Part shown: in pieces, positions 17,140 to 25,933 of the stretch
Position numbering within the stretch: the first letter of the stretch is position 1
Layout: every line of letters begins with the position of its first letter
Assembly (NCBI RefSeq): GCF_021390435.2
Contig: NZ_JAJVCN010000001.1
Location: 372,001 to 436,000, forward strand
Source of the DNA: Kibdelosporangium philippinense
GTDB taxonomy: Bacteria; Actinomycetota; Actinomycetes; Mycobacteriales; Pseudonocardiaceae
Direction: 5' to 3'
Length of the DNA stretch: 64,000 bases
The notes under the pieces: model-generated
The model's input: only the letters and a program-made list of their open reading frames with translations
Database searches by the model: none
What the model was told of the DNA's origin: nothing
Position numbers and translations under genes: made by a program

Positions 17140-20100
17140 TCAGTGCCCCCAGTGGCGGGCGCCACGCTGCAAACCGATCATTCCGGACACCAGGCGCATC
17201 TGTTCGACGTCGCGGATGTCCGCCTGCACGAGCCGCGGCGAACAGATGAGCACAGCAAGCGCCTGCGCACGCGACAAAGCGACGTTCAGCCGGTTGCGCG
17301 ACAGCAGAAAGTCCAGTCCACGCGGCAGATCGACCGCTGCGGACGACGTCATTGTGACAAGCACCACGGGCGCTTCCTGGCCTTGGAACTTGTCCACCGT
17401 GCCGATCCTCGTCTCGGTGAACCCGGCCTCGTCCAGTGCCCGCCGAACGATCCTGACCTGCAAGTTGTACGGCGCCACGACCAGAATGTCGCCGTCGGTC
17501 AGCGGCATGCTCTCGCTGCCGTCCACCCAAGTCCGGCCGACCAGCGACTTCACCGCGGTCACCACGGCTTCGGCTTCCTCGGGCGAGCTCGTGATGTTGT
17601 GGCTGTGATCGACATACTGCGTGTACAGGCCAGGTTCGATGCCGTCGACGCGTCGCTCCGCGGCCGTCGGGTGCGCGTGCAGCAATCCGGCATACGAAAG
17701 TAGGGAAACCGGGTCACACACCCCCGGATGCATACGCCGGGTCTGGTCCATGAAGTAACCGAGATTCGGCGGAATCACGTCAGCGTCACCGAGAAGATGC
17801 CCCAGCGCCGACGCGTCCGCGCCCGCCGGATGCGTGCCCTGCACCACCTGCGGCAACTGCTGCGGGTCGCCGAGCAGCACGAGGTTACGGGTGCACGCCG
17901 ACACCGCGAGCGCGTCAGCGAGGGCGAACTGCCCGGCCTCGTCGATGATCAACACGTCGAACCGCTGTTCCCGCATGGCCGCGTTGGCGAACGTCCACGC
18001 CGTGCCGCCGACCAGATGCCCGCTGCCCTGGTCAGACCGCCAGCGCACCAGCGAGTTGTTGTCCTTCGGCTGATCCCATTCGCAATCCTTGGCAGGCATG
18101 CCTTTCGCTCGCTTGGCGCACGGAATCGGCACGCCAAGCGCCCGTCCGGCGGCCAGTGCCGAGCTGAGCACGTTCTCGACGGCCTTGTGGCTGTTGGACG
18201 TGACCGCGACCGACTTGCCCTTGCGGACCAGGTGCGCGATCAACCGCCCGGCCAGGTACGTCTTGCCAGCGCCCGGCGGGCCCTGCACGGCCAAGGTGGA
18301 GCCGTCCAGCGCGTCGACCGCGGAAATCACTGTGGCGACAAGGTCTTCGCCTTGTGGGAGGGCACCGCTGATGGTCTGCGGTGGCAGCCTGCGCAACAGG
18401 TCGATGCCCGGATGCGCGGGCAGCATCGGCAGGATCTCGACCACGCCTTCGGCAAGCGAGTAGACCGCTTCGTCTTTCGGCTGCGGCTTCACCGGGTCGC
18501 CGGGCAGGACCGCGATCGGCACATCGTTGCTGGTCTCGTCCGGTTTTGCGCTCTCCTCAAGGGTGATCTGCTCGGCCGTCTCCTCGATCACCTTCGCGTT
18601 GCGCGTCCAGTTGACCGGAGTTCCCGAGTACAGCACACGCACCTGCTCGTTGGGTGCGAACGGGTGCGGCCGATCCGGGTCGCATCGCGCGTGCAAGAGG
18701 CGTTTGGCGTTGCGTACGCGGCCTTTTGGCGCCGTCCAGTCCTCGGCTCTGACGGTAACCGGGACTGTGCAAGCGGTATCGGACTCCAGGTCGGACAAAG
18801 GAGCGCCGACTTGACGGAAGAAGTCCCACCAGGCTGGGTTGGTTTCGCGCCGGTGATACCCGACGGCTGCGGCAAGCAATGCCCGTGCCTGCTCGTCTTC
18901 CGTTGCCTGGCTTGGGTCTTCGGGCAAGTCGGCCATCAACGGGTCGACCACGGCCGCGATCCGTGCCGCGCGTTCGGCCCGGCGTTCCGCGGCTTCGGCC
19001 TCGGCCGTCTCGTTGATCAGAACGTCCATTTCGGACTCTTCTGGCTTGTGCGGATCGATGCCCGCCTCGGTCCGAACCTGGAGTAGGAAGCGATACAACC
19101 GGTGCGTGGACACGCAGTCGTACTCGTTGTAGTCCTTGATCCCGTCCAACACCGCTTCGGCTTCCGGGATGTCATTGGCCGCGAGCAGCGTCAGGTATTC
19201 CTCGTACGCCTCGATGCTGGACACGGCGTTGACCACGTCACCGTCACGCTTGTCCGGCATGTACAAGGGTTCCAGATATTTGATCGAGTACGACCGCTGC
19301 GAGACCCGGAGTCCTTTGCGTACCACGGCATACAGGTCGATCAGTGCGCCCGTCCGCAGCAGCGTGTCCACGGCTTCCTCACGCGTGCCGTGCAAGGCGG
19401 CCAAGCGCTTGAGCGCGTTCACTTCGTAGGGCGCGTAATGGTAGATGTGCGAACCGGGATGCTTCACCGTGCGCTCGAGTGCGAAATCGACGAAGTCCTC
19501 GAACGCCTGCTTTTCCTGCATCCGGCTGTGCGCCCAGAACGGCCGGAACTCTTCTTGCTCGCCGGTCACGGTCACTGCGCCGAAGAGGTATTCAAGTCCT
19601 TGGCCTGCCAAGGCGAACGGGTCGCCTTCCATGTCGAAGAACACATCGCCTTGGGCCGGTTCCGGCAGGGCGGCGAGCACTTCGGGCGAAAGGACCTCGT
19701 AGGCCACCTTGCCGACCGGATCGTCCGGTGTGCGTGAAGCGTCCTGGATGACCTGGATCGCGGCCTGTGACCGCAACCCGTTGTAGGTGGCCGCCGACAT
19801 GGTCGCTGGCCGGTCCATCGCGGTCGCGTTGGCCAGATCGTCGATCGTCGACATGCCCGCCGCGGCAAGCTTGCGGCGCTGATCAGCCCGGATGTTGGCG
19901 ACCAGTGACAGGTCACGGTCGTTTTCCCTGCCGGACGCGCAGTGCGTGCCGAACTTGCACGTGGCACACGCTGCGCGTTCGTCGGCCCAGAGCTGCTGGG
20001 GCAGATGCGCGGGCTTCGCCAGCCGCTCGGCCAGCCTCGCCCGCAGATCGTGCGCCAACGGCAGGAAATCGTTGACACGATAGGAATGCGTGGTCCCGTC

Positions 20101-20604
20101 ACCCAGGATCAGGTGCATATCCGGGCCTGCCGGATATGCCGCGTCCCTGATCGCAGCCGCATAGGTGGTCAGCTGAAGCACAGCCGAAGGCTTCGCGTGC
20201 CGGGTGAGTTTCGTGTCGTGCGGCTCGTAACCGCCGTTCTTGTCGCGGATCAGGAAGTCCGCGCGGCCGTAGAACGAGCCGTCGTAGAAAACGGCCTGGT
20301 AGATCACGGGTGCACCGGCTTCGACCGCCTGCCGTGTCTGCTCAGCCGCCTTGATCAGGGCGTCCGGCTGCGGCGCGGGCAAATCGATCTTGGTGACCTC
20401 GTAGCGGGCTTCGAGTTGCTCGAGAACCGCCTGCTCATGGGCCAAGCCGTGCTTGGCGACCAGGAGATTCTGCGGTTCCGCCGGTTGCGGCGCGCCGTCG
20501 AGTTTCATCGCCAGCGCGTGGTCGAGAACGCTGCGATGCTCACATTCCAGCAGGTCGACGAGGTCTCCGGGGGAGATCACCAAACCGGTCGGAGTGACGA
20601 GCAC
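17140..20604 (-). CDS. TM0106-type RecB-like nuclease fused to a DNA2/UPF1-type helicase
   Basis: A 1154-aa two-part enzyme. The N-terminal nuclease (about 1-500) has a Cas4/AddB-like iron-sulfur cysteine set (Cys21, then CATCKFGTHC at 213-222) and RecB motifs, with GRADFL (Asp116) and HDTKL (Asp130, Lys132). The C-terminal superfamily 1 helicase has Walker A GPPGAGKTYLAG near residue 770, Walker B VLIIDEAGQF near 890 and the late motifs GTVDKFQGQEAPVV and RLNVALSRA. Proteins of this family are annotated as TM0106-type; a role in DNA end processing or nucleic-acid turnover is inferred. The start is a GTG. It follows guaB in the same direction but 69 bases upstream of it, so it may or may not be cotranscribed. 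Confidence 0.85.
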   Translation of the reverse strand: MLVTPTGLVISPGDLVDLLECEHRSVLDHALAMKLDGAPQPAEPQNLLVAKHGLAHEQAVLEQLEARYEVTKIDLPAPQPDALIKAAEQTRQAVEAGAPVIYQAVFYDGSFYGRADFLIRDKNGGYEPHDTKLTRHAKPSAVLQLTTYAAAIRDAAYPAGPDMHLILGDGTTHSYRVNDFLPLAHDLRARLAERLAKPAHLPQQLWADERAACATCKFGTHCASGRENDRDLSLVANIRADQRRKLAAAGMSTIDDLANATAMDRPATMSAATYNGLRSQAAIQVIQDASRTPDDPVGKVAYEVLSPEVLAALPEPAQGDVFFDMEGDPFALAGQGLEYLFGAVTVTGEQEEFRPFWAHSRMQEKQAFEDFVDFALERTVKHPGSHIYHYAPYEVNALKRLAALHGTREEAVDTLLRTGALIDLYAVVRKGLRVSQRSYSIKYLEPLYMPDKRDGDVVNAVSSIEAYEEYLTLLAANDIPEAEAVLDGIKDYNEYDCVSTHRLYRFLLQVRTEAGIDPHKPEESEMDVLINETAEAEAAERRAERAARIAAVVDPLMADLPEDPSQATEDEQARALLAAAVGYHRRETNPAWWDFFRQVGAPLSDLESDTACTVPVTVRAEDWTAPKGRVRNAKRLLHARCDPDRPHPFAPNEQVRVLYSGTPVNWTRNAKVIEETAEQITLEESAKPDETSNDVPIAVLPGDPVKPQPKDEAVYSLAEGVVEILPMLPAHPGIDLLRRLPPQTISGALPQGEDLVATVISAVDALDGSTLAVQGPPGAGKTYLAGRLIAHLVRKGKSVAVTSNSHKAVENVLSSALAAGRALGVPIPCAKRAKGMPAKDCEWDQPKDNNSLVRWRSDQGSGHLVGGTAWTFANAAMREQRFDVLIIDEAGQFALADALAVSACTRNLVLLGDPQQLPQVVQGTHPAGADASALGHLLGDADVIPPNLGYFMDQTRRMHPGVCDPVSLLSYAGLLHAHPTAAERRVDGIEPGLYTQYVDHSHNITSSPEEAEAVVTAVKSLVGRTWVDGSESMPLTDGDILVVAPYNLQVRIVRRALDEAGFTETRIGTVDKFQGQEAPVVLVTMTSSAAVDLPRGLDFLLSRNRLNVALSRAQALAVLICSPRLVQADIRDVEQMRLVSGMIGLQRGARHWGH

Positions 20605-20659
20605 CGACGAAGTATTACGCCATTAGTGGCCAAAACCCGGGAGCCCGTGTTCCCCGCGC

Positions 20660-20725
20660 GTGTCCACCATTCCAGCACACCGTGTCCACCGTTGCTGAAG
20701 GCCGTGTCCACCGTTCCGGCACCGC
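20660..20725. repeat. 22-bp repeat, three units, second locus
   Basis: Three exact-period units at 20660, 20682 and 20704, each starting GTGTCCACC, in the same orientation as the 9029 block. They lie between the nuclease-helicase gene and the secreted-protein gene. The match to the repeats 11 kb away shows this is a dispersed intergenic repeat family. Confidence 0.75.
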
Positions 20726-20760
20726 GAGTTGGCCTCCGCGGCACCGGAAGGGCTCACGCG

Positions 20761-21291
20761 TCAGCGCAAGATGTCGCAGAACCCTGGCAGCGCCTTGGTG
20801 ATGTCGAAGCTGCCTTCCATCTGCCTGCGGATCGGGTGCGGCCCGGCGGCGAACAGGATCTTGCCAGTCTGCCCGTCGAGCACGATCGGACCGCGATCAA
20901 CGAGGTGCTGGTCGCCACGCCGGACATTCACGGACGTGCCGGTGATGTAGATCTTCTCGCGGACACCGGTGTCCGGGTTGAAGGTCGACGTCTGCATGAA
21001 GTCGACCGGGCTGTCCTTGAGCGTCAAACCAGTGACAGTGTTGCGGATGGTGTTGTCCTCGGTGACATGCTGAACGAGCTTGACGCGTTTTCCATTGTCG
21101 TCAAAGAAGGTCCAGTTGACCGCGTGCAGGTCGATGTTCCATTCGACGCCATAGTCACCGCAGGCCACCGGATCGGCCACGGTTCGCTTGACGTCGGTCT
21201 CGGTGCGGGTCGGCGGCGTCGCGGCGGCCGCTGGCATGGCAACGGCGGCCAAAGCGGCCGCCGTCAACGCTGTAATCAGTAATCCCCTCAT
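20761..21291 (-). CDS. Secreted hypothetical protein
   Basis: A 176-aa protein with a clear signal peptide (MRGLLITALTAAALAAV followed by AMPAAAA; cleavage expected near residue 24). The mature part is about 150 residues, beta-rich by appearance, with cysteines near 44 and 172 that may form a disulfide. I do not recognise a family. Similar-looking small exported proteins are common in actinomycetes. It is the last gene of the minus-strand run that begins with the WXG100-like gene at 24862, but is separated from the upstream membrane-protein gene by 16 bases. Confidence 0.7.
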   Translation of the reverse strand: MRGLLITALTAAALAAVAMPAAAATPPTRTETDVKRTVADPVACGDYGVEWNIDLHAVNWTFFDDNGKRVKLVQHVTEDNTIRNTVTGLTLKDSPVDFMQTSTFNPDTGVREKIYITGTSVNVRRGDQHLVDRGPIVLDGQTGKILFAAGPHPIRRQMEGSFDITKALPGFCDILR

Positions 21292-21307
21292 GGGACGAGG
21301 ATATTGG

Positions 21308-22054
21308 CTACGTCCAGACCTGCTGCGGGATTCGGTCCATGATGTCGTTACGAAGGTCCAACGCGGGCACCAGTTGGGCCGGGTCGCGGTGGTCGCCGAC
21401 GACGTCGCCGATCACTTCCAGCTGCTGTCCACGAATCCAGAACCCTTGGAACGACCGGGAATCGTTCAGCATCAGGTCAATCAACTGCGGGCTGAGGACG
21501 TCACGAGCGAACTGCTCGTTCTGCGCGGTCACCTGGTAGCGGGCATCGAACTCCGGATGGCCGATCTTCAGGTCGCCCATGCCAAGCGCGGAGCCGACCG
21601 CGCTCTGCATCCTTGGCACCGAACGAACATCCAGCGTCGGCCGAGGCGCAGGCGTGTGCACCCAGATCGCGTGGAACCACTTCTCGCCGCCGACTTCGCG
21701 GCTGTCCGCTGGTTTGGACGTCCAGAACTTCGCCGCGAGGAACTGCCTGCCGCGGTGCTCGCCGGTCAGGACTTCGTGTGCCTGCAAAGCCGTTGGCGAC
21801 GCGGCATGCCCGACGATCGGCTCCGAAAGCTTCGGGTAGCGCTCAACATCGTTGAACACGTCGACGTAATCGTCGGCGCGTTCAACGTAATTCCAGCCTC
21901 TCCGAGGCGCTTCCTCATTGAGACGGCCGAACGTACCCGCTTCCTCTCTGTCGTTGGTCTTCTTGATCCAGATGAACAGCCAGGCGAGCAGGCCGCCGAC
22001 CACTATCAGGCCACCGACCACGACCGCGATGATCAGTATCGGGCTTGGGCTCAA
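21308..22054 (-). CDS. Single-pass membrane protein of the secretion locus
   Basis: A 248-aa protein with an N-terminal membrane segment (ILIIAVVVGGLIVVGGLLAWLFIW, residues about 6-29) followed by a soluble domain of about 210 residues. The start is TTG, overlapping the stop of the YbaB-like gene (TTGA), which indicates translational coupling. No known family was recognised. Its place in an operon with WXG100-like and YbaB-like genes suggests an accessory role in type VII secretion. Confidence 0.7.
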   Translation of the reverse strand: MSPSPILIIAVVVGGLIVVGGLLAWLFIWIKKTNDREEAGTFGRLNEEAPRRGWNYVERADDYVDVFNDVERYPKLSEPIVGHAASPTALQAHEVLTGEHRGRQFLAAKFWTSKPADSREVGGEKWFHAIWVHTPAPRPTLDVRSVPRMQSAVGSALGMGDLKIGHPEFDARYQVTAQNEQFARDVLSPQLIDLMLNDSRSFQGFWIRGQQLEVIGDVVGDHRDPAQLVPALDLRNDIMDRIPQQVWT

Positions 22055-22545
22055 CGACGCATCCCTTGGTAGATGTCGAATCCGTCCTCGTAGTCGTCGT
22101 AACCCGGCCGGGTCGGCGCTGGCGCGGGCGCCGGTGCTCGCCGCAAAGATCCTGGGCCGGGATCCGGGGTCGGCCGGTCGCCGAACACGGTTTCCTCCTC
22201 GGCCAAGACCCGGTCGAGCAGCTCTGAACCACCCAGCCCGCGCCGGACCACTTCGGCCTGCGCACGGGCCGCGTTCGCCTGTGCCCTGGCGATGGTGTGC
22301 ATCACCGTCTTGGACAGCAGGGCCGGGTCCGTCGACCTTGTCGCGTCGCTGAACGTGATGGACTGGACCGACCCGCCAGCTCCGGCGACGACGGTCACCA
22401 TACCGTCAGGTGACGTCGCGGTGCCGTCGACGCCTTTGAGTTCCTCGGTCATCTGCCGGTACGCCTCGGCGCGCATCCGGTTGTCCGCTGCCGCCTGGTC
22501 AATGGATTCGATCCGGCGCGCGAGGCGCTCCGACCACTCGGTCAT
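22051..22545 (-). CDS. YbaB/EbfC-family protein
   Basis: A 164-aa protein with a YbaB/EbfC-like core (TATSPDGMVTVVAGAGGSVQSITF near residues 42-67) and a proline-rich C-terminal extension ending YQGMRR. YbaB proteins bind DNA, but in actinomycete type VII loci this family member recurs beside WXG100 and Ecc genes with an unknown role. I prefer the ATG at 22545 since GGGGG is nine bases upstream; a GTG at 22551 overlapping the upstream stop is the alternative. Confidence 0.75.
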   Translation of the reverse strand: MTEWSERLARRIESIDQAAADNRMRAEAYRQMTEELKGVDGTATSPDGMVTVVAGAGGSVQSITFSDATRSTDPALLSKTVMHTIARAQANAARAQAEVVRRGLGGSELLDRVLAEEETVFGDRPTPDPGPGSLRRAPAPAPAPTRPGYDDYEDGFDIYQGMRR

Positions 22546-22547
22546 GC

Positions 22548-23057
22548 TCACCAGCCCCCGTTGGTGTTCTGTGCCGCCGGATCCGGCCGGACGGTCGTCA
22601 GGAACTGCTGGAAGTCGCTGATCACGCGCTCGAACTCGTCGGAGTCCGCGGACAGCACGATGTGCAGCACGGCTTGGCGCCCCGGGTTACGGACGTCGTC
22701 CATCCCGATGAACACCTGCAGCTGGGCGACGTCCATCTGCCGCCCGCCCGCCTGGATCAGCACCCGGACGGCCTGGGTCAGGCCAGGGTTTTCGGCAGTA
22801 CCGTGCTGGCTGCGGTTGCCCACCTTCATCTGTACGACCTGCGCGCGCAGCTTGGCCAGCGCCTCGTCGGCCAGCTGGTCGAGCGGCACGTCCGGCCTGA
22901 TGTCGCCGGAAATCGTGATGTTCGAGGTGAATCCGTTGACCGCGGGCGGTTTCAGCGCGACGAACGCGACGTGCGGCGAACCGACCTCGTCAGGTGGTGC
23001 GGCACGCCATCCGTCCGGCAGCGCGAACTCGATCGGCACCGGGATCGTGGTTGCCAT
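22548..23057 (-). CDS. LpqN/DUF1795-like secretion-associated protein
   Basis: A 169-aa protein beginning MATTIPVPIEFALPDGW, with a beta-rich fold typical of the LpqN/DUF1795-like proteins found next to ESX genes. No lipobox or signal peptide is present, so it is probably cytosolic or exported by another route. It is located between the large T7SS substrate candidate and the YbaB-like gene in one operon. A chaperone or adaptor role for the secreted substrate is possible but inferred. Confidence 0.6.
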   Translation of the reverse strand: MATTIPVPIEFALPDGWRAAPPDEVGSPHVAFVALKPPAVNGFTSNITISGDIRPDVPLDQLADEALAKLRAQVVQMKVGNRSQHGTAENPGLTQAVRVLIQAGGRQMDVAQLQVFIGMDDVRNPGRQAVLHIVLSADSDEFERVISDFQQFLTTVRPDPAAQNTNGGW

Positions 23058-23078
23058 TCGCTTGAATCTCCATCCGCT

Positions 23079-24449
23079 TTACAGTCCGAAGAAGTCCTTG
23101 GCCGCGTTGGCCGCGTTGCTGACCCCCTGGTTGACGGCCTTGCCCGCGCTCTCGACGGTGTTGCCGACGGCGCCCGCGACGTCGCCGACCGTGTCGACGA
23201 CTTTGCCGGGGTCGACCGAGACGTCGAAGCCGAGCTTGGCGCCGTACCCGAGGCCGACACCGAACGAGCCGCCGACGTGGAACTTGCCGTCGTCGCCCAT
23301 GCCCAACTGGGCGTCGGCTTCGACGCCCGCACCGGCCCAGGCCTCGCCCTTGACACCAGCGCCGATCCCGCCGACCTCCGCACCGACCTCGCCTTCGACG
23401 CGCGCACCGGCGAACGCGCCGACGCTCGCCTCCGCGCCGCCCCAGCCGATGTTGGCCTCTGCCTCGGCTTTCGCGCCGACGAAGACCTCGGCCTTGCCGG
23501 ACACGCTCGAGTATTCGCTGAGGTTGAGCGTCCCTTCGGCACCTGCCTTGGCAAGATACGCCTCCGCGCTGGCGCCCGCAGTCAGGCCGTCAGGGCCCCA
23601 CTTGGCGTTGGCCTGCGCCTCGGCGCCGAGCACGTCGACACTCGCCTTACCGGTGCCGCTGAAGAAGCCGGAGTCGAATTTGCCCTCGGCTTCCGTGCCC
23701 CACCACTTGGCCGCCGCGTCGGCTTTCCACTCGCCCTCGGGGATCTCGATGCCGAGCCCCTTCAGCACGCCCTGCATGACGCCGCTGAAGATGTCGCCGA
23801 GGTTGCCCTGGTTCTGGCTGCCGAACTCGCGAGCGTAACTGCGGTTGATCCCCTTGCCGTGCCAGCCGCGGTTCTGCTGGTGGGCATCGGTGCCGAACGT
23901 CTTCTCGTTGCCGACGTCCTTTGTGTACTTGCCTTCGCCGTCCGGCTGGAAGCCGAACATCTCCGCGATCGTGCCGCCTGCCGACGCGAGCTGGTCACGC
24001 GCGTTCTGCAGGACCGTTTGCGCATTGCGGAACGCGTCCGCGGCGGGGTCGGTGACCTGCGTGACGAAGTTGCCGTTCGCGACGGCTTCCAAGGCCTGTG
24101 CGGCGTGCGCACGGGACGCTGCCATCGCCGAGGTGTACATCTCGATGGCCTTCTGGGCCTCGCCCTGCGCCCAGGTCAGCGTGTCGCCGAAGTCCGCGAG
24201 GGCCTCGCCGCCGATGCCCATGTCCTCGACGGCCTGCAGCCATTTCGGCGGTTCCTGGCCGAACATCTCAAGGAACGAGGACGCGGCGTCACCGGTCCAC
24301 TGCACAACGTCGACGCCGCCGAGGTCACGGCCTACCGAACCGACCTGTTTGATGTTCTCCACAAGGGCTTTGAGGTCGCTGGAGATCGCCTCCGGCATTC
24401 CTGGGATGAGCGCCCGCGGATCCATCGTCTGCCCGAGTTCCGCTGCCAT
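23079..24449 (-). CDS. Putative type VII-secreted protein with Ala/Gly-rich repetitive C-terminus
   Basis: A 456-aa protein. The N-terminal 160 residues are helical with a WXG-like element (VVQWTGDAASSFLEMF near 47-63), as in substrates of ESX systems. A linker follows, then from about 240 to 420 comes a repetitive low-complexity region in which short Ala/Glu and Gly-rich strands alternate (for example KAEVFVGAKAEAEANIGWG and GVKGEAWAGAGVEADAQLG). The C-terminus is amphipathic (VGDVAGAVGNTVESAGKAV). There is no recognisable toxin motif. Its ATG overlaps the upstream WXG100-like stop (TGATG), so they are coupled and probably secreted together. Confidence 0.7.
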   Translation of the reverse strand: MAAELGQTMDPRALIPGMPEAISSDLKALVENIKQVGSVGRDLGGVDVVQWTGDAASSFLEMFGQEPPKWLQAVEDMGIGGEALADFGDTLTWAQGEAQKAIEMYTSAMAASRAHAAQALEAVANGNFVTQVTDPAADAFRNAQTVLQNARDQLASAGGTIAEMFGFQPDGEGKYTKDVGNEKTFGTDAHQQNRGWHGKGINRSYAREFGSQNQGNLGDIFSGVMQGVLKGLGIEIPEGEWKADAAAKWWGTEAEGKFDSGFFSGTGKASVDVLGAEAQANAKWGPDGLTAGASAEAYLAKAGAEGTLNLSEYSSVSGKAEVFVGAKAEAEANIGWGGAEASVGAFAGARVEGEVGAEVGGIGAGVKGEAWAGAGVEADAQLGMGDDGKFHVGGSFGVGLGYGAKLGFDVSVDPGKVVDTVGDVAGAVGNTVESAGKAVNQGVSNAANAAKDFFGL

Positions 24450-24862
24450 CAGAACGCCATCCTTCCTGGCGGAGGCGCGTCAGACGCCAAGCTTGGATTC
24501 AACCGCGAGGAGATGCTCGGCGCGATGCCGACCGCGCCGCCGGTCAGGCCGGTGCCGGTGCCCTCGCCTGGCAGGGCCTCGCCGACCTTGCTGAGCAGGC
24601 TGCCTGCCTGCGCTTCGGTCTCCACATAGGACTTGGACGCGGTGACAAGGCCGTGGCCGTGGCCGTCTGCCTTGTCTTTCAACGCCTCGATGTTCTTCTT
24701 CATCTCCTCGATGAACGCCGACCATCCCTGTTGGACGCCAGGATGGCCGTAATCACCGCTAGGAGGTTGCCAGACCGCGCCGACCACCTTGCCGACAACG
24801 TCCCCGATCTTGGTCGCGGCGTTCCGCAGTTCCTCGGGAACGGTTCCAAACCCGTTGGGCAT
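24449..24862 (-). CDS. WXG100-like protein, partner of the 456-aa substrate
   Basis: A 137-aa, mostly helical protein with a central turn carrying QQGWSAF (a WXG-type position) and the C-terminal half rich in Gly and Ser. Length and placement fit an EspC/EsxA-like partner. Start ATG 24862 has GAGGGG before it; the frame is open 75 bases further upstream, but that part is Arg-rich and unlikely to be coding. First gene of the minus-strand operon and directly coupled to the large substrate gene. Confidence 0.7.
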   Translation of the reverse strand: MPNGFGTVPEELRNAATKIGDVVGKVVGAVWQPPSGDYGHPGVQQGWSAFIEEMKKNIEALKDKADGHGHGLVTASKSYVETEAQAGSLLSKVGEALPGEGTGTGLTGGAVGIAPSISSRLNPSLASDAPPPGRMAF

Positions 24863-25099
24863 AACGCCCCTCACCCCAGTCGAATCGAATGCCCCAGTGC
24901 GTGTGCTCCGACGCGCGCCGCGTGCCCGCGGTTCCATCGAAGTTCCGCCAGTGACGCGTGTTGTTCTACCAGATGGCAGGGGGTGACGATGCTCCTACTG
25001 ACCGGTAGGCAACCGCCGAATGGGTGCTGACCAGCGGGTTTCAACAGTGCCTGAACCCACTGTCGGCGAATTGTCAGAGGCCTGGTGTAGCAAGAAGAA

Positions 25100-25933
25100 G
25101 TGACGATTCAGCAGGAAAAAGCCGAGAAGTTCGCCGAACTGCACGCCCGTGACCAGGCCTTCATCATCCCCAACCCCTGGGACGTCGGAACCAGCAGAAT
25201 CCTGGCGCACGTCGGCTTCGAAGCGCTGGCAACCACCGGCGCGGGCTTTGCCTTCTCGGTAGGACGCCGAGACGGAGCGACAAGCAAAGAAGAAATGCTG
25301 GCCTACGTGCGGTCCATCGCGCAAGCCACAGACCTGCCGGTCAGCGCGGACCTGGAAGAAGGCTTCGCCGACGACCCGGACGAAGTCGGCGAGTTCATCG
25401 TGGAAGCTGCAGGAACCGGCATTGTCGGCGGCTCCATTGAGGACCGAGGCTACGGCCGCGAAAAGGTCGCGCTGGGTGACCGCTACTCCGTCGACGTCGC
25501 TGTGGCCAGGATCCAGGCCGCAGTGGACGCGGCGCGCAGCCTGCCGTTCAAGTTCCTGCTCACCGCCCGATGCGACAACTACCTGATGGGCCATCCCGAC
25601 CTTGACGACACGATTCGCAGGTTGCAGGCGTACCAGGAAGCAGGCGCTGACTGCCTCTACGCACCAGGTCTGACCACAAAGGACGAGATCCGCGCGGTGG
25701 TCAGCGCGGTCGACCGGCCCGTGAACGTGGTCATAGGGCTTTCGGGTGAACCGATCTCACTGTCTGAATTGGAGGAAATAGGCGTTCGGCGCGTCAGCCT
25801 CGGCAGCACGCTGTCGCGCACCGCGCTCGGCAGCTTCATTACCGCCGCCCGTGAACTCAAGGAGCACGGCACATTCGGCTTCACGAAGGACGCGATCGCC
25901 TACGCCGACATCACCGCTATGTTCACCGGATGA
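25100..25933 (+). CDS. PEP mutase / isocitrate lyase family enzyme
   Basis: A 277-aa TIM-barrel enzyme of the PEP mutase/isocitrate lyase superfamily. Landmarks are the substrate loop PNPWDVGTSRIL near 22, TTGAGFAFSVG near 45, DLEEGF near 87 (metal-binding acidic pair) and FLLTARCDNY near 153. The classical isocitrate lyase KKCGH motif is absent, so it is one of the small uncharacterised lyases such as oxaloacetate hydrolase-like or carboxyphosphonoenolpyruvate mutase-like proteins. A split sugar-acid kinase follows with a 4-base overlap. The GTG start has only a weak purine tract. Confidence 0.8.
   Translation: MTIQQEKAEKFAELHARDQAFIIPNPWDVGTSRILAHVGFEALATTGAGFAFSVGRRDGATSKEEMLAYVRSIAQATDLPVSADLEEGFADDPDEVGEFIVEAAGTGIVGGSIEDRGYGREKVALGDRYSVDVAVARIQAAVDAARSLPFKFLLTARCDNYLMGHPDLDDTIRRLQAYQEAGADCLYAPGLTTKDEIRAVVSAVDRPVNVVIGLSGEPISLSELEEIGVRRVSLGSTLSRTALGSFITAARELKEHGTFGFTKDAIAYADITAMFTG

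Noticed and set aside
22662..24629. 655-aa plus-strand frame over the T7SS substrate operon
   Set aside because: It is antisense to three genes with recognisable features and family matches.
24863..25099. Small gene between the WXG100-like gene and the PEP-mutase-like gene
   Set aside because: The short frames are Arg/Cys-rich with no ribosome-binding site; the gap likely holds the promoter of each neighbour.
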